DNA of 64,000 nt, taken from assembly GCF_000427335.1 (NCBI RefSeq), contig NZ_ATMR01000180.1, forward strand, positions 70 to 64,069, given 5' to 3'. Of the stretch, positions 59,433-64,000 are shown piece after piece. This DNA comes from Winogradskyella psychrotolerans RS-3 (GTDB lineage: Bacteria; Bacteroidota; Bacteroidia; Flavobacteriales; Flavobacteriaceae). The stretch's first letter is position 1; each line of letters opens with the position of its first letter. The position numbers and the translations under genes were made by a program. Under the pieces are notes generated by a model that saw nothing but the letters and a program-made list of their open reading frames with translations, did not search any database and had not been told where the DNA came from.

Positions 59433-60191
59433 ATGACTAGTAAACATATTCTAAAACTCTGTTTATTGTTGCTCATTTTTTCTTGTGCATCATCAAATAT
59501 TTCTAAAATTGAAGGCAAACGAATCGATATCGACGATAGCCTATCCTCCGATAAAGCCGTAGAAGACTTTATAACTCCTTACAGGCTTCACGTTAATAAA
59601 GATATGGATAGTATCATTTCTTATGCTCCAGAAACATATACGAAATCTGATGGAGAATTTAATACCGCGATTGGAAATTTAATGGCTGATGCTGTATATA
59701 GCGAAGGTAATCCTGTCTTTATGCAACAATCTAAAAAAAACATTGATTTTGTTCTACTCAACCATGGAGGTATTCGATCCATCCTTTCTAAAGGAAATGT
59801 TACAACCAGAACTGCGTATGGAATTATGCCTTTTGAAAATTCAGTCGTTGTAGTTGCTCTTAAAGGAGAGCAGGTTAATGAAATGATGGTATATCTTTCT
59901 AAGGCCAAACGCGCACATCCTGTATCGCATCAACTGCAATTAACTTTAGATAAAAATTCAGAAGTTAGTTCGGCTACTGTTAACGGTAAACCAATAGATG
60001 TTAATAAAACATATTATATAGCGACTAATGATTACCTCTATAATGGTGGTGATGGTATGGACTTTTTTCAAACCAATGAAGGTCTCTATGTCTTAAATTA
60101 TAAAATTAGAAATGTATTAATTGATAACTTTAAAAAGACAGATACATTAAACCCTAAACAAGATCAACGTTTTATAAAATTAAAAGATTAA
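59433..60191 (+). CDS. 5'-nucleotidase C-terminal domain lipoprotein
   Basis: The 252-residue protein is the C-terminal substrate-binding half of a UshA-type 5'-nucleotidase without its catalytic half. Characteristic segments are FNTAIGNLMADAVY, FVLLNHGGIRS, GIMPFENSVVVVALKGEQ and ATNDYLYNGGDGMDFF. It begins with a lipoprotein signal (LCLLLLIFSC). The frame is open upstream to 59346, but the ATG at 59433 fits the signal. The metallophosphatase half follows three bases later in its own gene, so the two domains act as a pair, in reversed order compared with UshA. Confidence 0.88.
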   Translation: MTSKHILKLCLLLLIFSCASSNISKIEGKRIDIDDSLSSDKAVEDFITPYRLHVNKDMDSIISYAPETYTKSDGEFNTAIGNLMADAVYSEGNPVFMQQSKKNIDFVLLNHGGIRSILSKGNVTTRTAYGIMPFENSVVVVALKGEQVNEMMVYLSKAKRAHPVSHQLQLTLDKNSEVSSATVNGKPIDVNKTYYIATNDYLYNGGDGMDFFQTNEGLYVLNYKIRNVLIDNFKKTDTLNPKQDQRFIKLKD

Positions 60192-60194
60192 GCC

Positions 60195-61109
60195 ATGAAG
60201 AGAAGACAATTTATTCAAAAATCTACAGCTGCAACAGTTTTGGCTGGTGTTGGTGGTTTAGGTTTACAATCTTTTAGTGCGCCAAGAACAAAAAAAATCA
60301 CTATTCTACATACTAACGATGTGCATAGCCACATTGATCCTTTTGGTCCTGAGGATGGAAGAAATGCCAATAAAGGTGGTGTGGCAAGACGTGCGACTTT
60401 AGTTGAGTCTATTAGAATGGAAAACCCTAATACGCTATTGTTAGATGCAGGCGATATTTTTCAAGGAACTCCTTATTTTAATTATTATGGTGGTGAACTA
60501 GAGTTTAAACTAATGAGCATGCTAAAATACGATGTCGCAACTATTGGTAATCATGATTTTGATAATGGTATTGACGGGCTTTATGCTCAAATTCCACATG
60601 CTGATTTTGAGTTTGTATCGGCCAATTACGATTTTTCTAACACGGTAATGGATACACATGTTAAGCCTTATAAAATCATCATTAAGGATGGTATAAAAAT
60701 CGGCATATTCGGTTTAGGAATCGAACTAGATGGTTTAGTAAATAAGGAGATGTATAAGGAAACCGTTTACTACAACCCTATTGAGATTGCGCAAGACATG
60801 TCTCGCATCTTAAAAGAAGAACAGTCTTGTGATTTGGTAATTTGTTTGTCTCATATTGGTTATCAATATAAAAATAATCCGGATAAAGTAAGTGACATTA
60901 CTTTAGCAAGAGCTACTAAAGACATCGATTTAATTATTGGAGGACATACACATACCTTCCTACCAAAACCAACCATAGAAACCAACAGTATTGGTAAAAA
61001 CGTATTAGTAAACCAAGTGGGTTGCTTTGGTCTATATCTTGGTAAAATTGACTTTTATTTTGAACCAGGTAAAAAAGTATCTGCTGAAGGAGCTTCTATT
61101 ATAGTTTAA
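60195..61109 (+). CDS. 5'-nucleotidase metallophosphatase domain protein, Tat-exported
   Basis: The 304-residue protein is the N-terminal catalytic half of a UshA-type 5'-nucleotidase. Metal-binding motifs are present in order: ILHTNDVHSH, DAGDIFQG, TIGNHDFDNG, ICLSHIGYQY and IIGGHTHTF. The start MKRRQFIQKSTAATVLAG has the twin arginine of the Tat pathway, while its partner domain upstream is a Sec-exported lipoprotein. The gene follows that partner after three bases, so equal expression is expected. It probably releases nucleosides from extracellular nucleotides as a source of phosphate. Confidence 0.9.
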   Translation: MKRRQFIQKSTAATVLAGVGGLGLQSFSAPRTKKITILHTNDVHSHIDPFGPEDGRNANKGGVARRATLVESIRMENPNTLLLDAGDIFQGTPYFNYYGGELEFKLMSMLKYDVATIGNHDFDNGIDGLYAQIPHADFEFVSANYDFSNTVMDTHVKPYKIIIKDGIKIGIFGLGIELDGLVNKEMYKETVYYNPIEIAQDMSRILKEEQSCDLVICLSHIGYQYKNNPDKVSDITLARATKDIDLIIGGHTHTFLPKPTIETNSIGKNVLVNQVGCFGLYLGKIDFYFEPGKKVSAEGASIIV

Positions 61110-61184
61110 TTAGCGCCTAAGTATTACTTAAAAACACAAATCGAAAATAATATATTTAGTTTAAACCCTTTTCTTATTTAAGAT

Positions 61185-61922
61185 TTAGGCTTCAATAAGA
61201 TCATCTGTATATGCAGGTGTTGGTTCCGTAACTAAATGCTGTGACTGTAAGTAGTAAAAGACAAATGCTATGACTAAAAAGGAAGAGTAAACATAGCCCA
61301 AATTATCATCCTTAAGGATATAAAAATAAGCTAATTGAATAATTTCTGAAAACATGATAAAGATTGAACCTATTAAAAAAAGCATTGCCTTATAATTATT
61401 TCTATACATGTAATTAATTAGCGCAATTGATAAAAGCAGCATTATAACAGCGTTATAAACATATTCTAAAGTGTACTCATAAAAGTTAAATGAATTTTCT
61501 GTAGTGCCTGATATTAATGTCACACAAAATATATCTAAAATCACAAGTATGATTATGGGAACTGTTAGTTGAGAAAAAACTGTTTTTAAATCTAAGTGAA
61601 TAAACACTTTAACAATAAGTAAAGCATAAGAAATAATACTAAGTATGTTTACTATATAATATAAATAATCAGTTTGTCCATTCCTAAGCCCTGGTCTATA
61701 CCAACCGACAAAACTTAATATTTGCGCTAAAGTAAAAACAACCAAAAACAATAAAAATAATTTTGATTTATTTTTGGTCCAACCTACATATAACACTGTA
61801 AGTAATATGAACGCAATAGCTCCTATAGTATCTCCTTCTACCTCTAAAGCAAAGCCTTGAAGTAAAATATAGGTACCACCTAAGAGCAGTAAAACTACTT
61901 TTAAAATTTTATTTAATAACAT
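61185..61922 (-). CDS. Integral membrane protein of unknown function, eight helices
   Basis: The 245-residue protein is almost wholly hydrophobic, with about eight predicted helices (LKVVLLLLGGTYILLQGFAL, TIGAIAFILLTVLYVGW, IIILVILDIFCVTLISG, YNAVIMLLLSIALINYMY). It resembles YhhN-like or other small multi-pass proteins only in outline; no motif is decisive. TATATTTG (complement of 61945-61952) lies 23 bases upstream of the ATG and may be its -7 box. It is convergent with the 5'-nucleotidase genes and is downstream of ligA on the same strand. Confidence 0.7.
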   Translation of the reverse strand: MLLNKILKVVLLLLGGTYILLQGFALEVEGDTIGAIAFILLTVLYVGWTKNKSKLFLLFLVVFTLAQILSFVGWYRPGLRNGQTDYLYYIVNILSIISYALLIVKVFIHLDLKTVFSQLTVPIIILVILDIFCVTLISGTTENSFNFYEYTLEYVYNAVIMLLLSIALINYMYRNNYKAMLFLIGSIFIMFSEIIQLAYFYILKDDNLGYVYSSFLVIAFVFYYLQSQHLVTEPTPAYTDDLIEA

Positions 61923-62023
61923 TAATCATCCCTTATTAACAAAGCAAATATAAACATTTTTTTTACATATAAACGTTAAAATTATGCTTTTCATCGAATA
62001 AACAACGATATTTTTGTAGGAAA

Positions 62024-64000
<1,977 letters not shown>

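Noticed and set aside
59433..61109. Frameshifted single 5'-nucleotidase gene
   Set aside because: The domains are in reversed order and each part has its own signal peptide, so they are two real genes.

Overview
The window is chromosomal DNA from a marine-type member of the Flavobacteriaceae (phylum Bacteroidota). The evidence is AT-rich intergenic DNA, promoters with a TAnnTTTG -7 box and no obvious Shine-Dalgarno sites, several secreted proteins with type IX secretion (T9SS) C-terminal sorting domains, many lipoproteins, and family-typical gene orders such as bamD-rpoZ-coaBC-DUF4835-recN. The genus cannot be fixed from the sequence alone. No tRNA, rRNA, CRISPR array, phage or insertion sequence was recognised.

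Layout. 0-6 kb: glyA, fahA, an RluA-type pseudouridine synthase and a lipoprotein. 6-16 kb: one giant secreted protein (about 3,050 residues after repair) with HYR-like repeats, a LamG domain and a T9SS tail. 16-23 kb: ytxJ, clpB, the nucleoside-salvage pair deoC-deoD, a phosphohistidine phosphatase-type lipoprotein, a DUF6503-like lipoprotein and smpB. 23-31 kb: an SH3-domain protein, a DUF5686 outer-membrane protein, small exported proteins, a fused DoxD/DoxA protein and a CocE/NonD peptidase. 31-36.6 kb: pcm, a Gfo/Idh/MocA oxidoreductase, 3-hydroxybutyryl-CoA dehydrogenase, an S23-type four-helix-bundle gene, DUF1015 and yggS; this stretch carries four different heptamer tandem arrays. 36.7-42 kb: an exonuclease/GIY-YIG fusion, a DUF3857/transglutaminase-like protein, a potassium channel and miaA. 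42-47 kb (minus strand): glycosyltransferase, YbbR-like protein, coaE, histidine kinase and response regulator in one direction. 47-51.4 kb: two paralogous T9SS cargo genes. 51.6-59.4 kb (minus strand): fabI, small lipoprotein, recN, DUF4835, coaBC, rpoZ, bamD, dapA and DUF6913. 59.4-61 kb: a 5'-nucleotidase divided over two genes. 61-64 kb: a membrane protein and ligA, which runs off the right edge.

The most striking technical feature is that ten otherwise well-conserved genes (glyA, the giant protein, ytxJ, doxDA, the exonuclease, the DUF3857 protein, miaA, the histidine kinase, DUF4835 and coaBC) are each broken by exactly one base in a short A/T homopolymer. Restoring that base gives a full-length, in-frame protein each time. 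Several of these genes are normally essential, so the frameshifts are most likely homopolymer errors in the assembly. I therefore annotate these loci as single genes over their full span.

The most interesting biological pattern is the period-7 tandem repeats between 31 and 34.7 kb, especially the S23-type gene that sits between two heptamer arrays sharing a GTGAA core in inverted orientation. Also worth attention are the paralogous T9SS gene pair with conserved leader and terminator, the potassium channel with a C-terminal zinc-ribbon-like tail, and the 5'-nucleotidase split into a Tat-exported catalytic half and a lipoprotein half.
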